This document shows, in pieces, positions 5,534 through 13,455 of a DNA stretch of 27,121 bases. Position 1 is the first letter of the stretch. The number at the start of each line of letters is the position of its first letter. Both the position numbers and the translations under genes were made by a program. This stretch comes from a bacterium (GTDB lineage: Bacteria; T1Sed10-126). The stretch is from NCBI GenBank assembly GCA_003557545.1, contig PWOD01000229.1:1-27121 (forward strand), given 5' to 3'. The notes beneath the pieces were generated by a model that saw nothing but the letters and a program-made list of their open reading frames with translations, did not search any database and had not been told where the DNA came from.

Positions 5534-8506
5534 TCAATAGGATTTTACCTGGTACTGTTTAAAATCAAGTTCTTCCATTAATCGTTTTCCAATAAATTTA
5601 ACATAATTTCCAAAATTACTGTTGGTTACCCGCTGGAACGAGGCTCGATCAAATTTAGCGTTGAACATCGGCTGACAGGAGGCGGCCCGAATATTACCAC
5701 CATCACGATATGTCCCGAGCAGGCGGGCCACTTTACTAAGATCAACAGTTTCCTCATGATCACGAATATTCCGCATAACCAGATTAGACGGTGACAGAGA
5801 GTAGAAAAAATAATCCATTGGATATTTTGAACGCAGGTGGGCGAGAGCCAGAGGATAGGTGAGGTTAGGGTCATCTTTACCGGTATAGACAGATTTTGCC
5901 ATACAGATGTTAACCCCGCTCTTTTCCCCGGTCAACTGCAACCGGTATACATTCCGTTCAAGTCGTGACAGAACTTTTTCCATACCCGGTTCAAACTCCT
6001 CCGGATACTGTTCTTCAAGAGCAACAAGATCCAACCCTGTCTCCTCAGTTATAGTTTCCAGAAGATAATAAAGATATTCGGCAAAATTCCGATCCGACAC
6101 CCGATCAAATCTTTTTTTAGGAAATCCGGGATTGTTTTCCGGTGATCCGGTAGCAGCAGAGGCATGCCCGCCATCCGAAGGACTTCCGATTTTACTAACG
6201 AGATTACTCAAATCAATATCATACCCGGATTCATTAACCCGCCGGGTTGAAAAAAGAAAGGAACCATAAGCATAAAAATAATAATCCATAGAATAACGTT
6301 TTTTTAAGTAATTAAGGGCAGAGGCTATATTGATCGACGGTTCACCCAACCGTTTGTTACAGAAGGGAGATAGAGCAGCGAAAATATCCACTCCCCGCCC
6401 TGATTTTTTTGCATAGAAATCCCGATAAAAATGCTCCTTGCTCCCCGGACCACCGGTTAAAAGCTCGATTGGATGGAAAAATTTCCCCAGCCCAACTTTA
6501 TCAGAATAAGCACCTTCTTCGGGAGGTTCGACAAGCTTGATGTGAAACAAAGATTTTTCCACCCGGGGGAGCACACGGGCCAGACCCGCTTCATATTGAG
6601 CAACAACTTCATCCCAGCACTGCCGGGACATGATAGAGGTGAACTCCCGTTTGGTTTTTACTGACATCAGTGCCTTCACCATCTTCACCTTGTTATAAGA
6701 TGATCCGATCAGTTTAGAGAGCTCAATCGCCAGTTTAGATTCCTTGATATGGAGATCCTGCAGACGAGCTTCGGCCCGTAATCGCTGCAAGCCAGGATTG
6801 TCAGCCTGGGTATCCTTAACAAACTGTTCATAAATTAGATCACCGCCACATTTTTGCTCCTCCAGTGGCAGTTCCTGCCCCTGGGGCAGACTGGAAAGCA
6901 CAATATCTTCAACAATCAATCCCTCCTCCTTGAGCTTTTCCAACCGCTGGAGAATTTCTGGAGCATAGGGATGATGATCATCAATCCTCATCAACCTGAC
7001 ATCATGTTCGGCCAGATGTCTGATATGAGCCTCAATCAGATCGCAGTTTATCTCAAGTGCCCGATCGGTGGCCACCGATTTTCCAGACTCAAGCTGTTCA
7101 ACATTAACGTTTTTTTCCTCGCCTGAACTTCCTCCTCTAATATATTCAACCAGCCGAAACTCAACCGAATCGGGAGCAGGATGTTCTGAAAAGTAATCCT
7201 CAGTTAAGATTAGATCTTCGGGATAAGTAATAAAATCCAGATCATTATGGGTCACAGTAACTCCAAACTCCGACTTATCTTCCGTAGCAAACTCCAACAA
7301 AACCTCGGCCGTTCCGGCTTCATCAGTAGGTAAGGCAAGATTTTTATAGCTATTTTCCTGCGACTCCGGACGACTCAACTTAAGCTCACCCTGTTTGACA
7401 TTAAACACCAGTTCAACCCCTTCAACCGGGCGACCGGAAGTCGATTCAACAAGTTGCACTATAAGCCGATTTTTTAAGGCTTCACTGTCAGCAATCAGCC
7501 ACTCATAGGAGAGCTGATTCCAGAAATCTTTAACAGTTTTTAAATCTTCAGAGATAGTCTTGATATTCTGATTTTCCTGATTTGCCTGAAGGATCTTTTC
7601 AACCAGCTTGTGGAACTGCTCAAGCGGCCCGAGAACCGCATCCCTGACTAAACCGAGCCAATCCTTAAAATCTTTTTTTGCCTCTTCAGTCAACTCATCA
7701 GCAATATTATTTAACATCAAACAGGTGCTAACATAGACCGAAACACCCTCGACCCAGACACCCAGCATCTGCTCGTGCCAGCCCAATCTTCCCCGGCATC
7801 CATAATCAAACCCAATCGAATCATTTAGCAGTAAACGGCGATTAACTTTTCCCTGGGGAATTTCAAAGAGCAGCTCACGCTTCAGATTGGAATCCAAAAC
7901 ATCTTTCAGTTCACTGCGGGCCCGGTCAAACTCCCGGCCGGTCAACCAGTCCGCCAGCAGTTTTATTACTTCACTTTCTTCACCGGTTTCTACAATCTGA
8001 CCGGCCAGTGCTCCAATAATCGAGGAGTACTGCCGGGTCATCCAGATCTCATAATATTTTCGGTCAGCGGTTATTTTACCGATCTGTTTGACAAGGTCGT
8101 TATATATGGTCTTAGTAGTTTCAGAAAAGCATTCTGAATTACCATAAAATATTCTTCTTATTATCTGTTTTTGCTGATAGAGATCGGATCGTAACCCGGC
8201 TTCCTCAGCTCGCTGCATCCGACGCAGCTCAAGGCGGGGCGCCAGCGCATCAATCGGAAAATCAGGTAGATATAAATCTGAACCCGGATGCCAATCCAGA
8301 TGTCTTAAGCCCTCCGAATAATTAACGAAATCAAACTCATAATCTTCACCATAAACCGGTTCACGACCGGTTTTTTCTTTAAAATGGTGCTGAAACCAGG
8401 CCCCAAAAAAAGCATTCGAGCTAACCGTATCAAGATCACCCCCGGATTCCTTACCAAGTCCATCCTTTTCACCCAGACCGTGAATAATAAATATCTTTTT
8501 TCGCAT
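5534..8506 (-). CDS. Multidomain DHH/DHHA1 phosphoesterase-like protein
   Basis: This 990-residue protein is unlike any named family I know as a whole. Residues 5-12 read IFIIHGLG, as in the oxyanion loop of alpha/beta hydrolases, but no GxSxG nucleophile elbow follows, so that reading is weak. Residues about 345-425 look like an Ig-like/Big-type beta domain (RPVEGVELVF then TDEAGTAEVLLEF). Residues about 480-565 include RIDDHHPY (507-514) and CGGDLIYEQF, which resemble motif III and its follow-on helix in DHH phosphoesterases. Two DHHA1-like units follow. The first ends in DGGHASAATG (778-787) and the second in DGGNIRAAS (935-943), each preceded by a YxMDYxFY strand and DLS segment. The first Asp motifs of DHH enzymes are not clear. 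No signal peptide is present, so it is probably cytoplasmic. ATG 8506 has AGGAGG 6 bases upstream. It stands alone between unrelated genes. Confidence 0.75.
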   Translation of the reverse strand: MRKKIFIIHGLGEKDGLGKESGGDLDTVSSNAFFGAWFQHHFKEKTGREPVYGEDYEFDFVNYSEGLRHLDWHPGSDLYLPDFPIDALAPRLELRRMQRAEEAGLRSDLYQQKQIIRRIFYGNSECFSETTKTIYNDLVKQIGKITADRKYYEIWMTRQYSSIIGALAGQIVETGEESEVIKLLADWLTGREFDRARSELKDVLDSNLKRELLFEIPQGKVNRRLLLNDSIGFDYGCRGRLGWHEQMLGVWVEGVSVYVSTCLMLNNIADELTEEAKKDFKDWLGLVRDAVLGPLEQFHKLVEKILQANQENQNIKTISEDLKTVKDFWNQLSYEWLIADSEALKNRLIVQLVESTSGRPVEGVELVFNVKQGELKLSRPESQENSYKNLALPTDEAGTAEVLLEFATEDKSEFGVTVTHNDLDFITYPEDLILTEDYFSEHPAPDSVEFRLVEYIRGGSSGEEKNVNVEQLESGKSVATDRALEINCDLIEAHIRHLAEHDVRLMRIDDHHPYAPEILQRLEKLKEEGLIVEDIVLSSLPQGQELPLEEQKCGGDLIYEQFVKDTQADNPGLQRLRAEARLQDLHIKESKLAIELSKLIGSSYNKVKMVKALMSVKTKREFTSIMSRQCWDEVVAQYEAGLARVLPRVEKSLFHIKLVEPPEEGAYSDKVGLGKFFHPIELLTGGPGSKEHFYRDFYAKKSGRGVDIFAALSPFCNKRLGEPSINIASALNYLKKRYSMDYYFYAYGSFLFSTRRVNESGYDIDLSNLVSKIGSPSDGGHASAATGSPENNPGFPKKRFDRVSDRNFAEYLYYLLETITEETGLDLVALEEQYPEEFEPGMEKVLSRLERNVYRLQLTGEKSGVNICMAKSVYTGKDDPNLTYPLALAHLRSKYPMDYFFYSLSPSNLVMRNIRDHEETVDLSKVARLLGTYRDGGNIRAASCQPMFNAKFDRASFQRVTNSNFGNYVKFIGKRLMEELDFKQYQVKSY

Positions 8507-8704
8507 AATTTCCTCCTGAACAGTGAAATTAAAACTAACCTAGCTTCCAGAATCAAAACTCCTGAACCTGTAAATTTCCAACTGCTATCCCTGTTGAATC
8601 TATCCACCTTCGCTTCAAATGGATATAATAAAAATACCAAAAATTACGACAAAGCAGTAGCTGTTTGACATTAAATTAGAAAAATATCAGTGAAGTGATT
8701 GGAT

Positions 8705-9781
8705 ATGAACCTTAAGGTTCAATTTACCGGGCTTCTCCAGAGCCCTGTCAGCTGGGCCCGAGTTTCTCGGGAACTACTGACCGAACTGGCAGAACTGAAG
8801 GATATCGACCTTGCAATAAAACCCTGCCGGGGCTGGTTATGGAACAAAAATATCAGGTTGAATAAAACTTTAACAGATCGGCTGGGGGAATTTTCCAACC
8901 CGGATCTACGGCTGATGTTTGCCTTCCCACCACAGTTAAAAAACTACCACGATGATTCCATCCCGCTCTACAATCTGTCGGTATATGAAGCAACAGTGCT
9001 GCCGGAAAACTGGGTAACAGCCCTTAACCACTACTGCCAAAAAATTCTTGTTCCCTCCCGTCACAACCTTAAGCTCTATAAAAATAGTGGAATTAACAGC
9101 GAAAAGCTGGCCCTGATCCCATATGGTTTCAATCCCGCCTTTTATAGCCCTTTACCCGCTGCATCGACCTCTCGTTTAAAGCTGCTCACCCTGGCCACCC
9201 CACACTTCCGCAAAGGGCTGGACCTGCTTCTACCATCAGCCCGGCTGTTAAAACAGTCCAATATCAGCTGGAAAATTCACCTACCCTACAGCCCCCGCCC
9301 CGGTAAAAGTCAGTTCTGGGAGGATAGCACAATAATACAAAAACTCTCCCATGCAGGGTTTGAACTCTCCACCGGGCAACTTTCTGATCAACAGGTCCGT
9401 GAACTCTACCAAAACTGTAACCTGGTCGTTCAGCCCAGCCGATCCGAGGGATTTGGTCTTGTGATCCTGGAAGCCATGGCGAGCGGGCGGCCGGTAATAA
9501 CCGCCGACTGGGGAGGACATTTAGATTTTTCTGGACCGGGTATGATTACAGTGCCCGGCCAGTTACGACCGGCAAAGCAGTGTCAGTACGGCAGCCAACG
9601 GCCGGGGGCAATGGTGTTTGAACCTGACCAACAAGCTCTTTCAGAAACCATATCGCGACTTATCTCGACTCCTGACAGGCTGACAAAACTGGGTCGACAA
9701 GCTCTCCAAACAATCAAAAATTGGAGCTGGAAAAGAGCTGCTCAAAAACTCAGTAAACAGTTTCAGAAAATTACAGTTTGA
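8705..9781 (+). CDS. GT4-family glycosyltransferase
   Basis: The 358-residue product has a GT-B fold C-terminal signature, EGFGLVILEAMASGRPVITADWGG, where the Glu residues and the Gly-rich turn bind the nucleotide-sugar. A linker segment VPSRHNLKLYKNSGI and IPYGFNPAFY are also typical of GT4 (group 1) enzymes. Donor and acceptor cannot be told from the sequence. ATG 8705 is preferred to TTG 8699 because a GAAGTG site lies about 7 bases before it. The gene diverges from the DHH gene and its last 11 bases overlap the convergent cupin gene. It is not inside a recognisable polysaccharide cluster. Confidence 0.85.
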   Translation: MNLKVQFTGLLQSPVSWARVSRELLTELAELKDIDLAIKPCRGWLWNKNIRLNKTLTDRLGEFSNPDLRLMFAFPPQLKNYHDDSIPLYNLSVYEATVLPENWVTALNHYCQKILVPSRHNLKLYKNSGINSEKLALIPYGFNPAFYSPLPAASTSRLKLLTLATPHFRKGLDLLLPSARLLKQSNISWKIHLPYSPRPGKSQFWEDSTIIQKLSHAGFELSTGQLSDQQVRELYQNCNLVVQPSRSEGFGLVILEAMASGRPVITADWGGHLDFSGPGMITVPGQLRPAKQCQYGSQRPGAMVFEPDQQALSETISRLISTPDRLTKLGRQALQTIKNWSWKRAAQKLSKQFQKITV

Positions 9782-10079
9782 TGCTCTCATCCGGCCGCAT
9801 ATCAACCGGATCAAAACTATAAAACTTCTCTAAATCAGCAAGAATTTCCCAACTGCAATCTAACCCGGCAGGAAACTGCACAAGATCACCAGCCGACAGC
9901 TCCACAGTTTTCTTTCCCGACAAATGCAGAATCAGCTCACCTTTAATCAAAAAACCGGTTTCAGTCGAGCTGTAAGACCAGTCAAACTTACTGACCTCCC
10001 GGGACCAGACCGGCCAGTTTTCCAGACCCAGTTCCTGTTTTCGCTCATCATCAATCGATCTTTCCACTAACAACTCCAT
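9771..10079 (-). CDS. DUF861 (Cupin_3) small cupin protein
   Basis: The 102-residue product is one small beta-barrel cupin. WPVWSREVSKFDW, ETGFLIKGELILHL and LSAGDLVQFPAGLDCSWEI follow the pattern of the DUF861 family, which includes the structurally solved Thermotoga protein TM1112 and the cupin part of EutQ. The conserved ExxFLIKGE and GDLVxFPxG blocks are intact. Family members bind metals or small ligands, but most have no proven reaction. ATG 10079 has GGAGG 9 bases upstream. Its 3' end overlaps the convergent glycosyltransferase by 11 bases. Confidence 0.85.
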   Translation of the reverse strand: MELLVERSIDDERKQELGLENWPVWSREVSKFDWSYSSTETGFLIKGELILHLSGKKTVELSAGDLVQFPAGLDCSWEILADLEKFYSFDPVDMRPDESIKL

Positions 10080-10458
10080 ATATCAGCACCTCCAAAAATA
10101 AATTTCATGACCACTATTTCTCCAGAGCGGTCTTTTGTTTCAGAATTTACCCGGACCGCCGAGTTTGTACCGTTTAATATTAAACGGTACAATAGCTGAA
10201 ATTATAAACCATTCCTGATTAAAACACAGCCTGAAACAACCAGTCACAATCTGGATTGAAAATTCAGTTCCATAAATTTTGTAGCTGATTCGAAAAGCTG
10301 ATGGTAATTTATCAGACGTCAGCTCCGCCTTAGAATCACCCGCCGACAGAGGTTATAAAATCAAGCTGTTTTTTTCTAACCAATTAGAGTTTATATGTTA
10401 AAATTCTTGCGGAAAATGAAACTCTCAAACATCTTATTAATAGTTGAGGTGACCAATT
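10080..10458. other. Intergenic region between divergent cupin and ferredoxin genes
   Basis: No coding sequence is seen in these 379 bases. They contain the start regions of two divergent genes and a perfect 28-bp palindrome at 10165-10192. A TAAAAT hexamer at 10399-10404 could be the -10 box for the ferredoxin gene, but no matching -35 is clear. Confidence 0.6.
10165..10192. promoter_or_regulatory. Perfect 28-bp palindrome, probable operator
   Basis: Each half reads TTGTACCGTTTAAT and the two halves abut with no loop. An uninterrupted palindrome of this length suits binding by a dimeric or tetrameric repressor better than a terminator, and no T-run follows on either strand. It lies 86 bases upstream of the cupin start and 267 bases upstream of the ferredoxin start. 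The regulator is not in the window. Confidence 0.6.
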
Positions 10459-10632
10459 TTGGATAGAGTTGACGAAGAGCTCTGTATCAGCTGTGGCATA
10501 TGTGTGGATAGCTGTCCGGTAGAAGCAATTGTCCTGCACGAAAACGACATTGCTGAAATCGATGCTGACAAGTGTGAAGCCCACAACGTATGTGTGGAAG
10601 TCTGTCCGGTTGATGCAATCGCCGAAGCGTAA
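10459..10632 (+). CDS. Small 2[4Fe-4S]-type ferredoxin with Cys-to-His change
   Basis: This 57-residue protein starts at TTG 10459, with TGAGGTG 7 bases upstream. The first iron-sulfur motif is canonical (CISCGICVDSCP, C-x2-C-x2-C-x3-CP). The second reads CEAHNVCVEVCP: the spacing is kept but the second Cys is His. In clostridial-type ferredoxins that position is a ligand of the second cluster. That cluster may therefore be His-ligated, a [3Fe-4S] cluster, or absent. The product is a cytoplasmic electron carrier by family. It is a single gene followed by a hairpin at 10651-10682. Confidence 0.88.
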   Translation: MDRVDEELCISCGICVDSCPVEAIVLHENDIAEIDADKCEAHNVCVEVCPVDAIAEA

Positions 10633-10650
10633 GAAATGCTGATCATGATC

Positions 10651-10682
10651 ATACCAGAGGCTTTTTTAAGAGCCTCTGGTAT
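10651..10682. terminator. Hairpin between convergent ferredoxin and rubrerythrin-like genes
   Basis: A perfect 12-bp stem (ATACCAGAGGCT with its complement) encloses an 8-base loop and lies between the two convergent genes. Neither strand has a T-run after the stem; the only T-run is in the loop. It is probably a bidirectional transcription end or mRNA-stabilising hairpin rather than a classical intrinsic terminator. Confidence 0.5.
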
Positions 10683-10749
10683 GAAACCAGCTATACTTAA
10701 CAGCTATTAAATCAGTTGAAGAAGTTGCACCCTTATCTCCCCAACTTGT

Positions 10750-11232
10750 TTAGACCTCTTTAAGCTTTTCCGAAAGTATCACAATATGGGATTTTTCTTG
10801 GTCAATAATCTCTGCCACACGATCCCGCCCATATTCTGCCGGAACGTTCTGAATGATCTGGTTGTAGAAGATAATCGTATCCTTCTCCAGTCCAATAGCA
10901 GTTTCGATTATTTCAGCCAGGGACTCTTCACCATCCAACTGCTTGACAACATCAGGGTCACCTTCGCCGCCATGTGTGGCAGCCAATGTCTGCAAGAACA
11001 GTTTGGCTTCCTGATCAGGATCAAATCCTGCGGACCCTTTTTCTACCGAAGAAAGTGTCTGGCGAAGCTCAACGAACTTTTGAGCGTGCTCGACTTCCAT
11101 CTCCGCAAGTTCTTCCAGAAACCCCCGGTGATCGGGGTGCAAATAGGCGGCCCGGCGATAGAATTTAACCCCATTTTTTTCAACCTGTTCGGCCAGTTGA
11201 AAGATCTCCTCAGCTTTGAAAGTAATTGCCAA
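10750..11232 (-). CDS. Rubrerythrin-like ferritin-superfamily diiron protein
   Basis: The 160-residue all-helical product has the two half-sites of a ferritin-like diiron centre: E18 in the first helix, E46-x2-H49 (EVEH) in the second, then LEKDTIIFY and DQEKSHI in the C-terminal pair of helices. It lacks the C-terminal rubredoxin domain of classical rubrerythrin. It could be a peroxidase using an outside electron donor or an iron-binding relative. The start is TTG 11232, in a row of genes, with GGGGAG 11 bases upstream. It begins 2 bases after the ferritin stop codon and is the last gene of the dfx-ferritin operon. Confidence 0.85.
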   Translation of the reverse strand: MAITFKAEEIFQLAEQVEKNGVKFYRRAAYLHPDHRGFLEELAEMEVEHAQKFVELRQTLSSVEKGSAGFDPDQEAKLFLQTLAATHGGEGDPDVVKQLDGEESLAEIIETAIGLEKDTIIFYNQIIQNVPAEYGRDRVAEIIDQEKSHIVILSEKLKEV

Positions 11233-11234
11233 TC

Positions 11235-11756
11235 TCAGTCACTCTCCCCGCCAGGAAACTGAAACAGGGGAGGGCGACTTCCATAATCTCTGTCCAGCAT
11301 CAGCAGCACTCCCATATCATCTCCTGCCATTTCCAGCTGATTAACCAGGTTATCGGCCGAATCCTCTTCCTCAACCTGCTCCTCCACAAACCACTGTAAA
11401 AACTGCCGGGTAGCATAATCGTTCAGCTCATCAGCCAGACTGACCAACTGATTAATTAATCCCGTCACCTTCTGCTCATGCTGGTATGTGTCCCGGGCAA
11501 CAGCCAGGGCAGAATCCCATTCTAGCGGAGGCTGCTCGATAGCCTGCAGCCGAGCACGGCCGCCCCTTTCAAGCAGATAATCCTGGATTTTCATCGCATG
11601 ATAAAGCTCTTCCTGAGCCTGGGTCTTCATCCAGTTACTAAATCCATCAATACCCTCTTCAGCCAGATAATTGGCCATTGACAGGTACATATAGGATGAA
11701 TACAGTTCCGCGTTTATCTGATCGTTTAAAGCTTTTTCCATTCTTTCATCAATCAT
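11235..11756 (-). CDS. ftnA: Ferritin (FtnA-type)
   Basis: The 173-residue product has the length and ferroxidase pattern of bacterial non-haem ferritin. An N-terminal INAELYSSYMYLSMA helix supplies the first Glu, and EELYHAMK carries the ExxH ligands. A later VEEQVEEE helix supplies further acidic ligands. It would oxidise Fe(II) and store Fe(III) in a 24-subunit shell in the cytoplasm. ATG 11756 follows GGAGGAG by 6 bases and lies 2 bases after the dfx stop codon. Placing it between superoxide reductase and a rubrerythrin-like gene suggests a response to oxygen in which released iron is stored while peroxide is reduced. Confidence 0.93.
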   Translation of the reverse strand: MIDERMEKALNDQINAELYSSYMYLSMANYLAEEGIDGFSNWMKTQAQEELYHAMKIQDYLLERGGRARLQAIEQPPLEWDSALAVARDTYQHEQKVTGLINQLVSLADELNDYATRQFLQWFVEEQVEEEDSADNLVNQLEMAGDDMGVLLMLDRDYGSRPPLFQFPGGESD

Positions 11757-11758
11757 TA

Positions 11759-12133
11759 TTAACTCCTCCAGAGACCATGTACGTTACAAAATTCACGCGC
11801 AGTTACCTCAGCGGCTGCAGTTTCAAATATCGCCACCGGTTCATCACCTGGTTGCAAAAACTTCCGACAGGATTGACCATCGGCAATCAACTCAATCCAC
11901 TCAATATAATGGGCCTCTTCCATCGGGTGAATTGTGCTGCCGACGGTAACCTTATAGCCTCCCTCGATCTGTTCAATCACAGGAACATGTTTTTCGGTAG
12001 TAAAATCAGCAGTTTGTTCATCCATTAACTCCATCGGCTGTCCACAACAAACCAGCTGACCCTGTCCCCCCCGAACTACAACCACAACATTATCACATAG
12101 CTGACAACTGTAGACCTGATCTCTCTCAGCCAT
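11759..12133 (-). CDS. dfx: Desulfoferrodoxin (superoxide reductase, 2Fe type)
   Basis: From ATG 12133 the 124-residue product has the ligand spacing of Desulfovibrio desulfoferrodoxin. Cys10, Cys13, Cys29 and Cys30 form the N-terminal rubredoxin-like FeCys4 centre. His49, His69, His75, Cys116 and His119 form the catalytic centre, with Glu47 and Lys48 beside it. This numbering match supports ATG 12133 over GTG 12142, as does AAAGGGTGATC just upstream. It reduces superoxide to hydrogen peroxide without making oxygen, as expected in an anaerobe. It is first gene of a tight three-gene operon with ferritin and a rubrerythrin-like protein. Confidence 0.95.
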   Translation of the reverse strand: MAERDQVYSCQLCDNVVVVVRGGQGQLVCCGQPMELMDEQTADFTTEKHVPVIEQIEGGYKVTVGSTIHPMEEAHYIEWIELIADGQSCRKFLQPGDEPVAIFETAAAEVTAREFCNVHGLWRS

Positions 12134-12199
12134 CTTGATCACCCTTTCGTAAAATAAACTACTTTAACCCTTTAAGAATTTTTGATTGATTCTATATTA

Positions 12200-12227
12200 A
12201 TTTTACATTACAGTCATAAAATAACAA
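12200..12227 (-). promoter_or_regulatory. Candidate promoter of the dfx operon
   Basis: On the minus strand TTGTTA (12222-12227) and TAAAAT (12200-12205) are separated by 16 bases and lie 67 bases upstream of dfx. The match to sigma70 hexamers is fair. No PerR or Fur-like palindrome was recognised. Confidence 0.35.
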
Positions 12228-12357
12228 CAAAAAGCTTGCCGGTGGGCTAATTCTAAAGGAGATAACCGATCCACTGTGACTGACAGAGTATGAAATTTTT
12301 TCAGAAAATCGACAACTATATTAGGTCTGCTCACCAGCCAATCAATTATATCTCCGA

Positions 12358-12386
12358 TTGGAGTATTTGAAACTTTTGTGTATAAT
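12358..12386 (+). promoter_or_regulatory. Candidate promoter of the CDF transporter
   Basis: TTGGAG at 12358-12363 and a consensus TATAAT at 12381-12386 are 17 bases apart and 76 bases before the chosen ATG. The rest of the 329-base gap between dfx and this gene holds no coding sequence that I can support. Confidence 0.55.
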
Positions 12387-12462
12387 CAAGCTGCTTCAGA
12401 TTAAGCGACTAACCGCTCAATTAGCTGAACACTAAGATCTTCGATTGAAAGAACTGGCAGCT

Positions 12463-13323
12463 ATGAAGAACAATAAAATCTTACGGCCACTCTATTTTTT
12501 ATCAGCAATGAGCCTGAGTTTTGCCGGACTCAAACTGTGGGCCGGCTATATCTCCGGATCCTCCTCATTAAGATCAATGGGATTAAATAATAGTGCCGAT
12601 TTTCTGTACAGTATAATCATGCTGCTGGGAATGTGGATGAGCATTCAGCCGGCTGATTCAAACCATCCAGAAGGGCATTACCGGTATGAATCACTGGTCG
12701 GAATAACTATCGGTCTATTGATAATCACCAGTGGATTTCTGGTCCAGTGGGATGCCCTGCAAACCTTTATTGAAGAGACAACGGTAGAACTTTCCATCTT
12801 ACCAATCTTCGTTCTCGGTCTCTCTATCCTGGTCAAACTACTGTTTGTCTTCTATCTTAAAAAAATGAAGGAAATGGCAAATTCACCGGCGCTCCAGGCA
12901 CTGAGTAACGACCAGCTGAGCGATATTCTGGGCGATTTTTCAGTATTGTTTGCCCTGTTCAGCTCACGTTTTCTCTGGCCGGTTTTAGACCCGATTGTGG
13001 CTGCTTTAATCGGCCTGTTTATTTTGAAGCTTGGTTATGAGACGGTCCGCAGAAATTTTGGCCATTTAACCGGTGAGTCTGCTTCCCAAAATCTGCAAAA
13101 AAAAGCCTACGAGATAATTATTAACTCAACCCGGTTTGAAGGCCCTTACCATCTAAAAGCCCACCACGTAGGCCCCCGGGTCTTTCTATCCTTCGTTCTT
13201 AGAGCGCCCGGCAACAAAGATCTCCACAGCCTTCATGCTGAAGAAGAAAAGATCCGGGCCGCCCTGTTAGAACTTCCGCCGGTTGAACGGGTCTATATTC
13301 ATCTTGAACCCCAGGACAGTTAA
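12463..13323 (+). CDS. Cation diffusion facilitator (CDF) metal exporter
   Basis: The 286-residue protein has about six membrane segments and a C-terminal cytoplasmic metallo-chaperone-like domain (from about residue 205, with a HLKAHHVGPRVFLSF strand). HPEGHYRYESL is a typical CDF loop. In the second membrane helix the metal pair is N-x3-D (NNSADF); in the fifth it is D-x3-D (NDQLSDILGD). Zn exporters such as YiiP use D-x3-D and H-x3-D. The absence of the His and presence of Asn resembles Mn-exporting CDFs such as MntE, so Mn or Fe is a more likely substrate. ATG 12463 gives the usual N-terminus; TTG 12445 is an alternative. It diverges from the dfx/ferritin operon, which fits a metal-homeostasis role. 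Confidence 0.88.
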   Translation: MKNNKILRPLYFLSAMSLSFAGLKLWAGYISGSSSLRSMGLNNSADFLYSIIMLLGMWMSIQPADSNHPEGHYRYESLVGITIGLLIITSGFLVQWDALQTFIEETTVELSILPIFVLGLSILVKLLFVFYLKKMKEMANSPALQALSNDQLSDILGDFSVLFALFSSRFLWPVLDPIVAALIGLFILKLGYETVRRNFGHLTGESASQNLQKKAYEIIINSTRFEGPYHLKAHHVGPRVFLSFVLRAPGNKDLHSLHAEEEKIRAALLELPPVERVYIHLEPQDS

Positions 13324-13326
13324 AAA

Positions 13327-13366
13327 AATAAAGGATCCGAAAATATTACTTTCCGGATCCTTTATT
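13327..13366. terminator. Bidirectional intrinsic terminator
   Basis: A perfect 13-bp stem (AATAAAGGATCCG with its complement) encloses a 14-base loop. On the minus strand it is followed directly by a run of seven T residues, so it should end the lipoprotein operon. On the plus strand it lies 4 bases after the CDF stop codon and has a T-rich 3' stem, so it probably ends that transcript too. Confidence 0.8.
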
Positions 13367-13455
13367 GACAAAATTTAGTTATTACAGATTCCAACAATGG
13401 TAAAAACAGACAGCTCTTCTACCACTGCCAGAGCGGATCAGCCAGTCCCGATAAA

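Noticed and set aside
10384-10652. Minus-strand frames of 66-71 codons
   Set aside because: They are antisense to the small ferredoxin, which has a ribosome site and iron-sulfur motifs on the plus strand.
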